Below, piece by piece: positions 7,968-15,349 of a DNA stretch of 22,519 nucleotides. A model generated the notes under the pieces. The model was not told where the DNA came from. It searched no databases and saw only the letters and a list, made by a program, of their open reading frames with translations. How positions within the stretch are numbered: the stretch's first letter is position 1; every line of letters begins with the position of its first letter. Both the position numbers and the translations under genes were made by a program. Origin of the DNA: an uncultured Alphaproteobacteria bacterium (GTDB taxonomy: Bacteria > Pseudomonadota > Alphaproteobacteria > Rhizobiales > Pleomorphomonadaceae); assembly GCA_937900425.1 (NCBI GenBank), contig CALCDT010000028.1, positions 1-22,519 of the forward strand, read 5' to 3'.

Positions 7968-10900
7968 TCAGAGAACGAAGTCGCTCGCCCCGAGCGCATA
8001 GTCTCCCATCAGCTTGATCGAGAAGTCGGTGACGCGGTCGCCGTCGACGTCGGCGAGGATGATCGTGCTGACGCCGTTCTGCACGAAACGCAACTCGCCG
8101 GCGGTGCCGCTGCGGCCGCTTCCCGAAAACGCCCCGTCGCCGATCCAGGTGAAGGCGTCGTCGGCGCCGCCGGTGATGGCGTCGATGGCGGAGAGGTCGA
8201 TGATGTCGAGGCCCTGCTCGAAGTCGAGGATGACGTCGCGAGCCGTTCCGGCGACGCTGTCGGAGAGGCTGGTGAAGACGAAGCTGTCGGCGCCGGAGCC
8301 GCCCGTCATCAGATCGCGTCCGCTTCCGCCGATCAGCGTGTCGGCGCCGGAGCCGCCGTCGAGCGTGTCGTTGCCACCTTCCCCCCTCAGAACGTCGGTG
8401 CCCGCGCCGCCCTTGATGGTGTCGTTGCCGCTGCCGCCGTAGAGCTGGTCGCGATCGTCGCCGCCGTCGAGCAGGTCGTTGCCTTTGCCGCCGCGCAGGA
8501 CATCCTTGCCCGCCTTGCCGTAGAGCTGATCGTCGCCGTCGCCGCCGGTCAGGCGGTCGTCGGTCGAGCCGCCATGCAGGATGCCGCCGCCATTTCCAAG
8601 GGTGTCGACGATGCTGGCGTAGTAGCGGCCCCCGTCGGTCGTCGTGGTCCCGTTGCCGGCGTCGTCGGTCGCGGTGACCGAGACCGTGCGGAAGCTCCGC
8701 TCGGTGACACCGGTGGTGAAGGCGAAGGACGCCGACCAGACCCCATCCGTCTCTTCCGCCATGACGGAGGCGGGGCCGCCGAAGCTCGAGAAGTCCACGG
8801 TGACCTTGTTGATGTCGCCGTTGCCGTCGCCCGTTTCGGCGTCGTTCCAGGTCACGGTGACGGTGTCGCCGATGCGGAAGCTGCCGCCCGTCCCGCTGCC
8901 GCCGGTCACGGTGATCGCGGCGTCGGAGACGATCGGGGCGGCGGTGTCGACGGCGACGAGCGTGTCGTCCTGCCGGACGGTCCGATTGCCGGCGTCGTCG
9001 GTGACGGTGAGCGAGATCCGGTCCATGACATCGACCGGGTCGGCGCCGATCACGAGGCTCGCCGTCCAGATGCCATCGGTCTCGGTGGCCGCGACGGCGG
9101 CGCCGCCGCCGAAGGCGGACAGATCGACGGTGACGGCGGCGACGTCGTCGTTGTCGTCGCCGAGGCTGGAGTTGTCCCAGGTCACCGTCAGGGTGTCGCC
9201 GGCGCGATAGGCTCCGCCCCGGCCGGAGCCGCCGGAGACGGTGATGGCCGCCTTGCTCACCACGGGGGCTTCGGCGTCGACCGTGAATTGCGCTCCGTCG
9301 ACGAGGCGGCCGACGTTGCCGGCGTCGTCGACGGCGATGAGGGTGACGCTCGCCCCGTCGACGTCGATCGCGGCGTCGGTGATCTTGTAGGTGGCGAAGT
9401 AGAGCCCGCCGGCGCTGGTGGCCAGTTCGACCCCGCCGCCGAACATCGTGAAGTCGACGCCGACGCCGAGGAGGGTGTCGGTGTTGGCATCGCCGCTCGC
9501 GGTATTGTTCCAGGTGACGAAGACCGTGTCGCCGATCCGGAAGGCACCGTCGGTGCCGCTGGCGCCGGAGACGACGAACACCGCGTCGTCGGTGATCGTC
9601 GGTGCGACGATGTCGACGACGGCGTCGGTGCCGTCGCCGGTGGTGGCGGCGTTGCCGGCGTCGTCGATGGCGGTGACGGAGACGTTGCGGCCGGTGGCGT
9701 CGATCACGCCGTCGACGAGGGTGTAGCTCGCGCTCCAGACGTCGCCGAGCTTGACGGCGGCGACGGCCGCCCCGCCGCCGAACTGGGAGAAGTCCACGGT
9801 GACGGCGGCGATGGTGTCGGCGTTGTCGTCGCCGCTCACGCCGTCGTTCCAGGTCACCGTGACGGTGTCGCCGATGCGGTAGGCGCCGCCGACACCGGTG
9901 GCGCCGGCGATCGAGATCGCCGCATCGGTCACGGTCGGGGCGACGGTGTCGACGGTGGCGTTGGTCGTGTCGACGGTGGTCGTGCTGTTGCCGGCGTCGT
10001 CGGTGGCGGTGACGGCGACGTTGCGGTTGGTCGCGTCGATGGCGCCGGCGGTGATGGTGTAGCTCGCGGTCCAGCTGCCGGACCCATTGGTCGCGGCGAC
10101 GGCGGCGCCGCCGCCGAACTGGGTGAAGTCGACGGTGACGGTTGCGATGGTGTCGGCGTTGTCATCGCCGGCGGCGGTGTCGTTCCACGTCACGGTGACG
10201 GTGTCGCCGACCTTGTAGGCGCCGCCGGTGCCGGAGCCGCCAGAGACCGTGATGGCGCCGTCGGTCACGGCCGGAGCGACGTTGTCGACGACGGCGTCGG
10301 TGGTGTCGGCGATCGACGCCGTCCTGTTGCCGGCGTCGTCGACGACGATGATGGAGACGTTCCTGTCCGTGCCGTCGATGATGCCGGCGGTGATGGTGTA
10401 GGACGCCGTCCAGATCCCGTCGAGGTTGCTCGCGGGGCGGGCGTTGCCGCCGCCGAAGGCGGTGAAGTTGACGAGGACGGCGGTGACGCCGTCGGCGTTG
10501 TCGTCGCCCGCCGCGGTGTTGTCCCAGGTCACGGTGACGGTGTCGCCGATCCGGAAGGCGCCGCCCGTGCCGGTGCCCCCGGAGATCGAGATGGCGGCAT
10601 CGGTCACGGTGGCCACCTGATTGTCGACGGTGGCGTTGGTGGTGTCGGCCGTGGTCGTTGTGTTGCCGGCGTCGTCGGTCACCGTCACGGAAACGTTGCG
10701 GTTGGCGGCGTCGACGGTGCCGGCGGTTATCATGTAGCTCGCCGCCCACATCCCCGAGAAATTGGAGGCGGCGACGGCGGATCCGCCGCCGAACTGCGAG
10801 AAGTCGACGGTGACGCCGGCGATGGTGTCGGCGTTCGCGTCGGTGCCGGCGTTCCAGGTCACCGTGACGGTGTCGCCGATCTTGTAGGCGCCGCCGGTGC

Positions 10901-12416
10901 CGGATCCGCTCGAGATCGAAATGGCGCCGTCGCTCACGGTCGGGGCGACGGTGTCGACGGTCGAGGCCGTGTCGTCGGCGGTGGTGGTGGAGCCGCCGGA
11001 GGTCGTGGCCGTGACGGCGACGCCGGCGTTCGTGGTGTCGATCGCGCCGCCGACGATGGTGTAGGTCGCCGTCCAGATGCCGGATGCGTTGGTCGCGGTC
11101 ACGGCCGAGCCGCCGCCGAAGGCGGTGAAGTCGACGGTGACTCCGTCGATCGTGTCGGTGTTGGCGTCGCCGGTGACGGTGTCGTCCCAGGTGACGGTGA
11201 CGGTGTCGCCGATCCTGAAGGCGCCGCCGGTGCCGCTCGCGCCCGAGACGGAGATGGCCTCGGCGGTGACCGTCGGGGCGGAACTCGTCGAGAAGGTCTG
11301 CAGGAAGATGCCGTTGGAGCTGCCGTCGTAAGACGTGAACGTGACGATGGCGGTGCCGTCGTCGCGCAAGGTCACGGCGGGATCGGTCTGGTCGCCCGCG
11401 TCCGTTACGTTGACCTGGAACTCCTCGCCGTTCATCGTGCCGTCGGCGAAGTAGCGCTGGGCGAAGACGTCGTAGTCGAACTGGTCGAAGTTGAAGGCAC
11501 GCCATACGACGATGAAATCGCCGTCGGAGTCCATGGCGATGGCCGGGAACAGATGGTAGCCGCTCGTGGTGGTGTTGACGATGAATTCCGAGCCCTGGGG
11601 CGCGCCGTTGGCGTCGTAGCGCTGGGCCTTGACATTCATTATGCCGTTCGTGTCGTCCTCGTACCAGGCGACGACGAAGTTGCCGGCGTCGTCACTGGCG
11701 ACCACCGCATACTGCTGCCGGCCCTCGGTCGTCGTGTTGACGAGGAACTCGCCGCCCTGGGGAACGCCGGCGGAATTGTAGCGCTGGGCGTAGACCCCGG
11801 TGTAGCTGCCGTCCTGATAGGCCGAATACCAGGTCACGACGAAGTCGCCGTCGGCGTCCATCGCAACGGAAGCCCGCGCCTGCTCGTTCGTCGTGAAACT
11901 GTTGACGAGGAACTCCCCTCCCTGCGCGACACCGTCGGCATCATAGCGCTGGGCGTAGATGCCGTAACCGCTGCCGTCCTGGTTGGCGGACTGCCAGACG
12001 ACGACGAAGTCCCCGTCGTGGTCCATCGACACGGCGGGAATGCCCTGCGCGTTAAACGTCGTCGTGTTGACGAGGAACTCGTCACCGTTGGGCGTGCCGT
12101 CGGCCGCGTAGAGCTGGGCGTAGACGCCCCGGCTGCTTCCGTCCTGGCCGAAGGACGACCAGGTCACGACGAAACGGCCATCGGGAGCCATGGCGACGGC
12201 CGGGTCCGCCTGCGTGCTGCTCGTGTAGGTGTTGACGCGGAACTCGGATCCGACGGTGTTGCCGCCGGCGTCGTAACGCTGGCCGTAGATGCCGCCGCCG
12301 CTGCCGTCCTGACCGCTGGACTGCCAGACGACGACGAAGTTGCCGTCGGCGTCGGAGGCCACGGTGGGGGTATTCTGCTCGGCGGTGGTGTAGGTGTTGA
12401 CGAGAGTGTCGGCCAT
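7968..12416 (-). CDS. Large secreted RTX protein with beta-propeller-like and Ig-like repeats (probable adhesin)
   Basis: This 1482-residue protein has three parts. Residues 1-381 are seven copies of a ~55-residue repeat with the pattern DGxFVVxWxSxxQDGSxxGIYAQRY...EFxVNTxT. Residues ~382-1270 are eight copies of a ~110-residue Ig-like domain, each with GGAFRIGDTVTVTW, VTVDFxxFGGG, WTASYTI and VTDDAGN. Residues ~1275-1375 are eleven calcium-binding nonapeptides of the GGxGxDxL type, followed by a serralysin-like C-terminal unit ending in DFVL, as expected of a type I secretion signal. It has no N-terminal signal peptide, which agrees with type I export. The ATG at 12416 is chosen for GGAG 9 nt upstream and because the first repeat begins just after it; the frame stays open to 13118, but that part overlaps another gene. 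No enzyme domain is visible, so adhesion or biofilm matrix is inferred. No type I exporter genes are in the window. Confidence 0.9.
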   Translation of the reverse strand: MADTLVNTYTTAEQNTPTVASDADGNFVVVWQSSGQDGSGGGIYGQRYDAGGNTVGSEFRVNTYTSSTQADPAVAMAPDGRFVVTWSSFGQDGSSRGVYAQLYAADGTPNGDEFLVNTTTFNAQGIPAVSMDHDGDFVVVWQSANQDGSGYGIYAQRYDADGVAQGGEFLVNSFTTNEQARASVAMDADGDFVVTWYSAYQDGSYTGVYAQRYNSAGVPQGGEFLVNTTTEGRQQYAVVASDDAGNFVVAWYEDDTNGIMNVKAQRYDANGAPQGSEFIVNTTTSGYHLFPAIAMDSDGDFIVVWRAFNFDQFDYDVFAQRYFADGTMNGEEFQVNVTDAGDQTDPAVTLRDDGTAIVTFTSYDGSSNGIFLQTFSTSSAPTVTAEAISVSGASGTGGAFRIGDTVTVTWDDTVTGDANTDTIDGVTVDFTAFGGGSAVTATNASGIWTATYTIVGGAIDTTNAGVAVTATTSGGSTTTADDTASTVDTVAPTVSDGAISISSGSGTGGAYKIGDTVTVTWNAGTDANADTIAGVTVDFSQFGGGSAVAASNFSGMWAASYMITAGTVDAANRNVSVTVTDDAGNTTTTADTTNATVDNQVATVTDAAISISGGTGTGGAFRIGDTVTVTWDNTAAGDDNADGVTAVLVNFTAFGGGNARPASNLDGIWTASYTITAGIIDGTDRNVSIIVVDDAGNRTASIADTTDAVVDNVAPAVTDGAITVSGGSGTGGAYKVGDTVTVTWNDTAAGDDNADTIATVTVDFTQFGGGAAVAATNGSGSWTASYTITAGAIDATNRNVAVTATDDAGNSTTTVDTTNATVDTVAPTVTDAAISIAGATGVGGAYRIGDTVTVTWNDGVSGDDNADTIAAVTVDFSQFGGGAAVAAVKLGDVWSASYTLVDGVIDATGRNVSVTAIDDAGNAATTGDGTDAVVDIVAPTITDDAVFVVSGASGTDGAFRIGDTVFVTWNNTASGDANTDTLLGVGVDFTMFGGGVELATSAGGLYFATYKITDAAIDVDGASVTLIAVDDAGNVGRLVDGAQFTVDAEAPVVSKAAITVSGGSGRGGAYRAGDTLTVTWDNSSLGDDNDDVAAVTVDLSAFGGGAAVAATETDGIWTASLVIGADPVDVMDRISLTVTDDAGNRTVRQDDTLVAVDTAAPIVSDAAITVTGGSGTGGSFRIGDTVTVTWNDAETGDGNGDINKVTVDFSSFGGPASVMAEETDGVWSASFAFTTGVTERSFRTVSVTATDDAGNGTTTTDGGRYYASIVDTLGNGGGILHGGSTDDRLTGGDGDDQLYGKAGKDVLRGGKGNDLLDGGDDRDQLYGGSGNDTIKGGAGTDVLRGEGGNDTLDGGSGADTLIGGSGRDLMTGGSGADSFVFTSLSDSVAGTARDVILDFEQGLDIIDLSAIDAITGGADDAFTWIGDGAFSGSGRSGTAGELRFVQNGVSTIILADVDGDRVTDFSIKLMGDYALGASDFVL
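8280..8580 (-). repeat. Eleven tandem RTX (hemolysin-type calcium-binding) nonapeptide repeats
   Basis: Consecutive nine-residue units such as TGGDGDDQL, YGKAGKDVL, RGGKGNDLL, YGGSGNDTI, KGGAGTDVL and DGGSGADTL are encoded here. They form the calcium-binding parallel beta-roll that folds outside the cell after type I secretion. The period in the DNA is 27 bp. Confidence 0.92.
8606..11273 (-). repeat. Eight tandem Ig-like domain repeats (~333 bp period)
   Basis: The codons for GDTVTVTW recur at about 8855, 9188, 9525, 9860, 10195, 10537, 10865 and 11200, giving a steady ~333-bp period. Several copies keep near-identical DNA over the CACGGTGACGGTGTCGCC core, so duplication or ongoing gene conversion between copies is likely. 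The copies nearest the C-terminus (copies 6-8) are the most divergent. Confidence 0.88.
11274..12416 (-). repeat. Seven tandem ~55-residue N-terminal repeats (~165 bp period)
   Basis: Each unit has a DxDGxFVVxW core, an aromatic/Gly-Asp-rich loop (QDGS), GIYAQRYDADG and EFLVNTTT. Copies 3 and 4 match the consensus best; copies 5 to 7 have lost the QDGS loop in part, and copy 7 is shortened. The pattern suggests beta-propeller-like blades, with the Asp-rich loops possibly binding calcium. The fold is inferred, not demonstrated. Confidence 0.8.
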
Positions 12417-12433
12417 CTCGTTCTTCTCCAGTC

Positions 12434-12466
12434 GGAATTGCTGCGCCTCCGCTTGCGGAGGAATTG
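12434..12466. other. Small hairpin flanked by direct repeats between the TIGR03032 and RTX genes
   Basis: The 62-bp gap holds a perfect 6-bp stem, CCTCCG-CTTG-CGGAGG (12446-12461), bracketed by two copies of GGAATTG (12434-12440 and 12460-12466). No T-run follows on the minus strand, so it does not look like a full terminator. It could be an mRNA-processing or partial-termination element that sets the ratio of the two proteins. Confidence 0.45.
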
Positions 12467-12478
12467 TTCTCGGTCGAA

Positions 12479-13564
12479 TCAGGATGTCGGCGGCGCCCAG
12501 AAGCCCTTTCCGGGCAGGGCGAGCGCGGCGCGGTGGGCGGGGTCCGTGTGGCCGAGCAGGCCGTGGCGGCCCGCGCCCGGCAGCAGGGCGAGGTCGGAGA
12601 TCTCGTCGAGCCCCTCGGCGAACTCGATCATGCCGAGGCGGCGGCCCGAGGAGAGCTGAACGAGGGCGAGGCCGCAGACCGGCGGCTGCGCCCTCCGCTC
12701 GATCTCGAGCGGTTCGGCCCCGGCCCCCGCGCGGTCGCGAAGCCGCGACAGGCCGACGAACAGGAAGTCCCCGTGGATCGCGAGGCCGCGGGCGAAGCCC
12801 GGCAGGCGGGCGAGGACGTCGCCTTCGCCGGTGTCGGGATCGAGCCGCAGGATCTCGCCGCGTCCGGAATCGAGGACGTGGAGAGCGCCGCGGTGAAGCC
12901 GCGGCGAATGGGGCATCGACAGGCCGCCGCGTAGCACGCGGCCGTCCGGGACCGACAGGACGACGCCGCCGTCGAGGCGGCCCGCCCGCCAGCTTTCCGG
13001 CCCGTCGCCGGTGCCGAGGGCGGTGGCGAAGCGCGGGGCGCCGGCCTCGTCGAGGGCGAGGCCGTTGAGGTGGCAGCGGTCGTCGGCCTCCAGCGCCGAA
13101 ACGAAGGGTGGCGTCCACAGCGGCGTCAGGCTGGCGGCGTCGTCGAAGCGGGCGAGGCAGGAGAGGCGGGTCGCGGCGCCGACCACCGTCTCGCCGGCGA
13201 AGGCCGGATCGTGGAGATCGATCTCGCCGGTATAGCGGACGGAGCGCGGCAGCCAGAGATGGTCGTAGCCGCCGGGGACGCGGTCGTAGCGGCGGCCGAG
13301 TTCCGGGCTGTCGGCGAAGACGACGAGTTCGTCGCGGCAGGCGATCGCGAGCCTGTTGCCGGCGGCGGCGAGGCCCATCGGCTTGTCGAAGGCGCGCGTG
13401 AGAAGCGACAGCCCGCCAGATGCCGCCGAGAGGACGGCGACGGCGGACGTCTTGTAGCTGGCGACCGCGATGGCCACCCGAAGGCCGCGCAGCACGCTCT
13501 CGAAAGCCCCCGAGGCGGTGACGCCGATCGCCGGCGCCGAGGGGGCGCGGCTCTCACCGCCCAT
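12479..13564 (-). CDS. TIGR03032/DUF4915-type conserved protein of unknown function
   Basis: This 361-residue protein resembles the uncharacterised TIGR03032 family. Supporting segments are VAIAVASYKTSAVAVL near the start, KPMGLA, YTGEIDLHD (a conserved Asp-His pair), HLNGLALDEAGAPRFATALG, DSGRGEIL and FLFVGLSRLR. Repeated hydrophobic-strand/Asp-Gly patterns suggest a six-bladed beta-propeller of NHL or gluconolactonase type; no signal peptide or membrane segment is seen. The ATG at 13564 is preferred: GGAG lies 8 nt upstream, and conserved sequence begins soon after. The frame is open back to 13645, but that extension is Pro/Arg-rich and unlikely to be coding. It lies 62 bp ahead of the RTX gene in the same direction and is probably co-transcribed, which suggests a role linked to that secreted protein. 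The function is unknown. Confidence 0.75.
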   Translation of the reverse strand: MGGESRAPSAPAIGVTASGAFESVLRGLRVAIAVASYKTSAVAVLSAASGGLSLLTRAFDKPMGLAAAGNRLAIACRDELVVFADSPELGRRYDRVPGGYDHLWLPRSVRYTGEIDLHDPAFAGETVVGAATRLSCLARFDDAASLTPLWTPPFVSALEADDRCHLNGLALDEAGAPRFATALGTGDGPESWRAGRLDGGVVLSVPDGRVLRGGLSMPHSPRLHRGALHVLDSGRGEILRLDPDTGEGDVLARLPGFARGLAIHGDFLFVGLSRLRDRAGAGAEPLEIERRAQPPVCGLALVQLSSGRRLGMIEFAEGLDEISDLALLPGAGRHGLLGHTDPAHRAALALPGKGFWAPPTS

Positions 13565-13985
13565 GGGAGGGGCTCCGGGGCGTGCGCGGCCCGGAAGCGC
13601 GGGCGGGCCGGCGAGCGAGCGCCTCCACCCCGGCGGGCAGGCCATCCATCGGGGCCTTCGGCCTTCTCGTTGACATCACGGACGCATCCTGCGGTTGGCA
13701 CTCCCGGGAATGTTCACGCCCGAGGTCTGTCGCCCGATGATCGTCGGAGACGGTAAAGGGACCCTTATCGATTCAGGCGAAAATGCGGATTCTCTTGAAA
13801 AGGCGGCGGTAGTGGGTTGCGCAGGACGGCATCCCTTTAGTTGTGGACGGCAGCCGGCAGCGCCGCGGCTCCCGTTCCCATCTCGGCGCGATGCGCGCCG
13901 GGCGGCGATGGCCGTCGCCTCGTGGGGCGAAGGGCCGCGTCGCGACGGTTCTGCGGAACGCGGCGCAGCCGGCTCACCGTCGCTG
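13565..13985. other. Divergent intergenic region upstream of the TIGR03032-type gene and lexA
   Basis: About 420 bp lie between the minus-strand start at 13564 and the lexA promoter. I see no coding pattern. A TTGACA at 13670-13675 on the plus strand has no matching -10 at 16-18 bp. The promoter of the minus-strand pair should lie here but cannot be located with confidence. Confidence 0.4.
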
Positions 13986-14014
13986 TTGCCAGAGACACGA
14001 CGAATGGCTATGGT
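13986..14014 (+). promoter_or_regulatory. Probable sigma-70 promoter of lexA
   Basis: TTGCCA (13986-13991, five of six matches to TTGACA) is separated by exactly 17 bp from TATGGT (14009-14014, four of six matches to TATAAT). Transcription would start near 14021, inside the SOS-box-like repeat that follows, which fits autorepression. Confidence 0.6.
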
Positions 14015-14016
14015 TT

Positions 14017-14031
14017 GTTCGTGATTTGTAC
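14017..14031 (+). promoter_or_regulatory. LexA operator (SOS box), direct-repeat GTTC-N7-GTTC type with one mismatch
   Basis: The sequence reads GTTC-GTGATTT-GTAC. Alphaproteobacterial LexA binds the direct repeat GTTC-N7-GTTC, and here only one base of the second half-site differs. The longer repeat TTTGTTC/TTTGTAC has an 11-bp period, putting both halves on one face of the helix. It covers the predicted start site of lexA. Confidence 0.65.
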
Positions 14032-14124
14032 CTAATCCGATTCGCGGGTCGCAAGGGCACGACCGGGCGAGGGTCCGGTTGCGCCCGGCAGTGGTGCGGA
14101 AACCGGCGAGAGAGGTTTGGCGGG

Positions 14125-14841
14125 ATGTTGACCCAGAAGCAATACGAGCTGCTGATGTTCATTCACGAACGTCTGCGCGAATCCGGGGTGCCGCCGTCTT
14201 TCGACGAGATGAAGGACGCGCTGGACCTGCGCTCCAAGTCCGGCATCCACCGCCTGATCACTGCTCTCGAGGAGCGCGGCTTCATCCGCCGCCTGCCGAA
14301 CCGGGCGCGGGCGCTCGAGGTGATCAAGCTTCCCGATTCGATGGGGCCGGGCCTCGCCGCGCGGCCGCGCGGCTTCTCGCCGAGCGTGATCGAGGGCGAT
14401 CGCGGGCGGGCGAAACCGGCGGCTCCGCCGGCACCGGCGCCGAGCCTCGACGGTGGCGGTTCGCTGGAGGTGCCGGTGATGGGCCGCATCGCCGCGGGCG
14501 TGCCGATCTCGGCGATCCAGACCCATTCGCACACCATCCAGATCCCGGTTGACCTTGTCGCCGCCGGCGAGCATTTCGCGCTCGAGGTCCGTGGCGATTC
14601 GATGATCGAGGCCGGCATCCTCGACGGCGACACCGTGGTGATCCGCAAGACCGATTCCGCCGACGCCGGCGACATCGTCGTCGCCCTCGTCGACGACGAG
14701 GAGGCGACGCTGAAGCGGCTGCGCAAGCGCGGCGCCTCGATCGCCCTCGAGGCGGCCAATCCCGCCTACGAGACGCGGATCTTCGGCCCGGACCGGGTGC
14801 GGGTCCAGGGCAAGCTGGTGGCGCTGCTCCGGCGCTATTGA
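14125..14841 (+). CDS. lexA: LexA repressor, SOS-response regulator and self-cleaving protease
   Basis: This 238-residue protein is LexA of the length usual in Alphaproteobacteria. Residues 1-65 form the winged-helix DNA-binding domain with the recognition region FDEMKDALDLRSKSGIHRLI. A Pro/Ala-rich hinge (~75-112) follows, then the S24 peptidase domain. The autocleavage bond is Ala124-Gly125 in RIAAGVP; the catalytic pair is Ser159 (RGDSM) and Lys197 (ATLKRL). RecA filaments on single-stranded DNA trigger cleavage and release SOS genes. The ATG at 14125 follows an AGAGAGG about 7-9 nt upstream and is the only sensible start. It is monocistronic, with a promoter and a direct-repeat operator ~95-110 bp upstream, giving a leader of roughly 100 nt. 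Confidence 0.97.
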   Translation: MLTQKQYELLMFIHERLRESGVPPSFDEMKDALDLRSKSGIHRLITALEERGFIRRLPNRARALEVIKLPDSMGPGLAARPRGFSPSVIEGDRGRAKPAAPPAPAPSLDGGGSLEVPVMGRIAAGVPISAIQTHSHTIQIPVDLVAAGEHFALEVRGDSMIEAGILDGDTVVIRKTDSADAGDIVVALVDDEEATLKRLRKRGASIALEAANPAYETRIFGPDRVRVQGKLVALLRRY

Positions 14842-15349
14842 GCGCGTCGTCCCGCTGCGGGCGGTGTCGTCCCCACCGGTTTCCGATCGCGGGTCGCGGA
14901 ACCGGGTGGTTCCGGCGCGCGTCGTGCGGCCGGACGCCGCCGTGTTTCGCCTGACACCTCGTCTTCAGCGCGAGGCGGGCGAGTCCCGCTTCCTCACCCC
15001 CACCCGTCATCCCGGCCTTCGAGCCGGGATCCGGCGGTCGGCAGGGAAACGGTCATTGGTTCACGACGGCCCTCGCGGAGCCGCCCTCGCACCCTTGCCG
15101 GCCCTTCCCTCGCGGAGAGCTGGATCCAGGCTCGAAGGCCGGGATGACGGGGAGGAGAGGTGGGAGGGGCTCGGCGGGACGGGGTACGCGGCGAGGAATT
15201 CGCGACGATCGCGCCGGGCAGGGCCGGGCCGGGTCTTTCAGGACGATCTCGCGGGGCCAGATGAAGGCTTTCGGCACAAGCACTGTCGGCCGGGCCTGCA
15301 GGCCAGACGACGACGGCGACAAAATCCGCAAAGCCGAAGCTTCGCCGGC
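14842..15349. other. 508-bp intergenic region downstream of lexA, with an inverted repeat
   Basis: No coding sequence is supported. A frame open on the minus strand across this stretch translates the dispersed repeat, with peptides like PVIPAFEPGSS, and is not a gene. The region holds the inverted repeat listed separately. Its right part (15180-15349) is the likely terminator zone of the minus-strand HNH gene, but I see no clear hairpin with a T-run. Confidence 0.6.
15003..15151. repeat. Inverted repeat, 30-bp arms, REP/BIME-like intergenic element
   Basis: The left arm (15003-15032) starts CCCGTCATCCCGGCCTTCGA and the right arm (15122-15151) is its reverse complement with a single mismatch, separated by about 89 bp. 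Each arm also contains a shorter dyad (TCCCGGC...GCCGGGA). Sequences of the GTCATCCCGG...CCGGGATCC kind are common dispersed intergenic repeats in Hyphomicrobiales genomes. The interior contains two copies of CCCTCGCGGAG. It could fold into a large cruciform or mRNA 3'-end structure. Confidence 0.75.

Noticed and set aside
8574..12659. 1361-codon antisense open frame across the RTX gene
   Set aside because: Striking length, but its repetitive Val/Asp/Gly sequence follows the repeats of the opposite strand, and it has no independent start signal or domain. I consider it a composition effect.
12417..13118. N-terminal extension of the RTX frame by about 230 codons
   Set aside because: The extension is Arg/Pro-rich, overlaps the TIGR03032-type gene in another frame, and the ATG at 12416 has a good ribosome site directly before the first repeat.
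13670..13700. TTGACA and a GGCACTC element resembling a promoter or a CIRCE/sigma-54 site
   Set aside because: No -10 at proper spacing, no second CIRCE half and no TTGC for sigma-54.
14994..15340. Minus-strand open frames downstream of the HNH gene
   Set aside because: They translate the dispersed inverted repeat (VIPAFEPGSS-type peptides), a well-known source of spurious gene calls.
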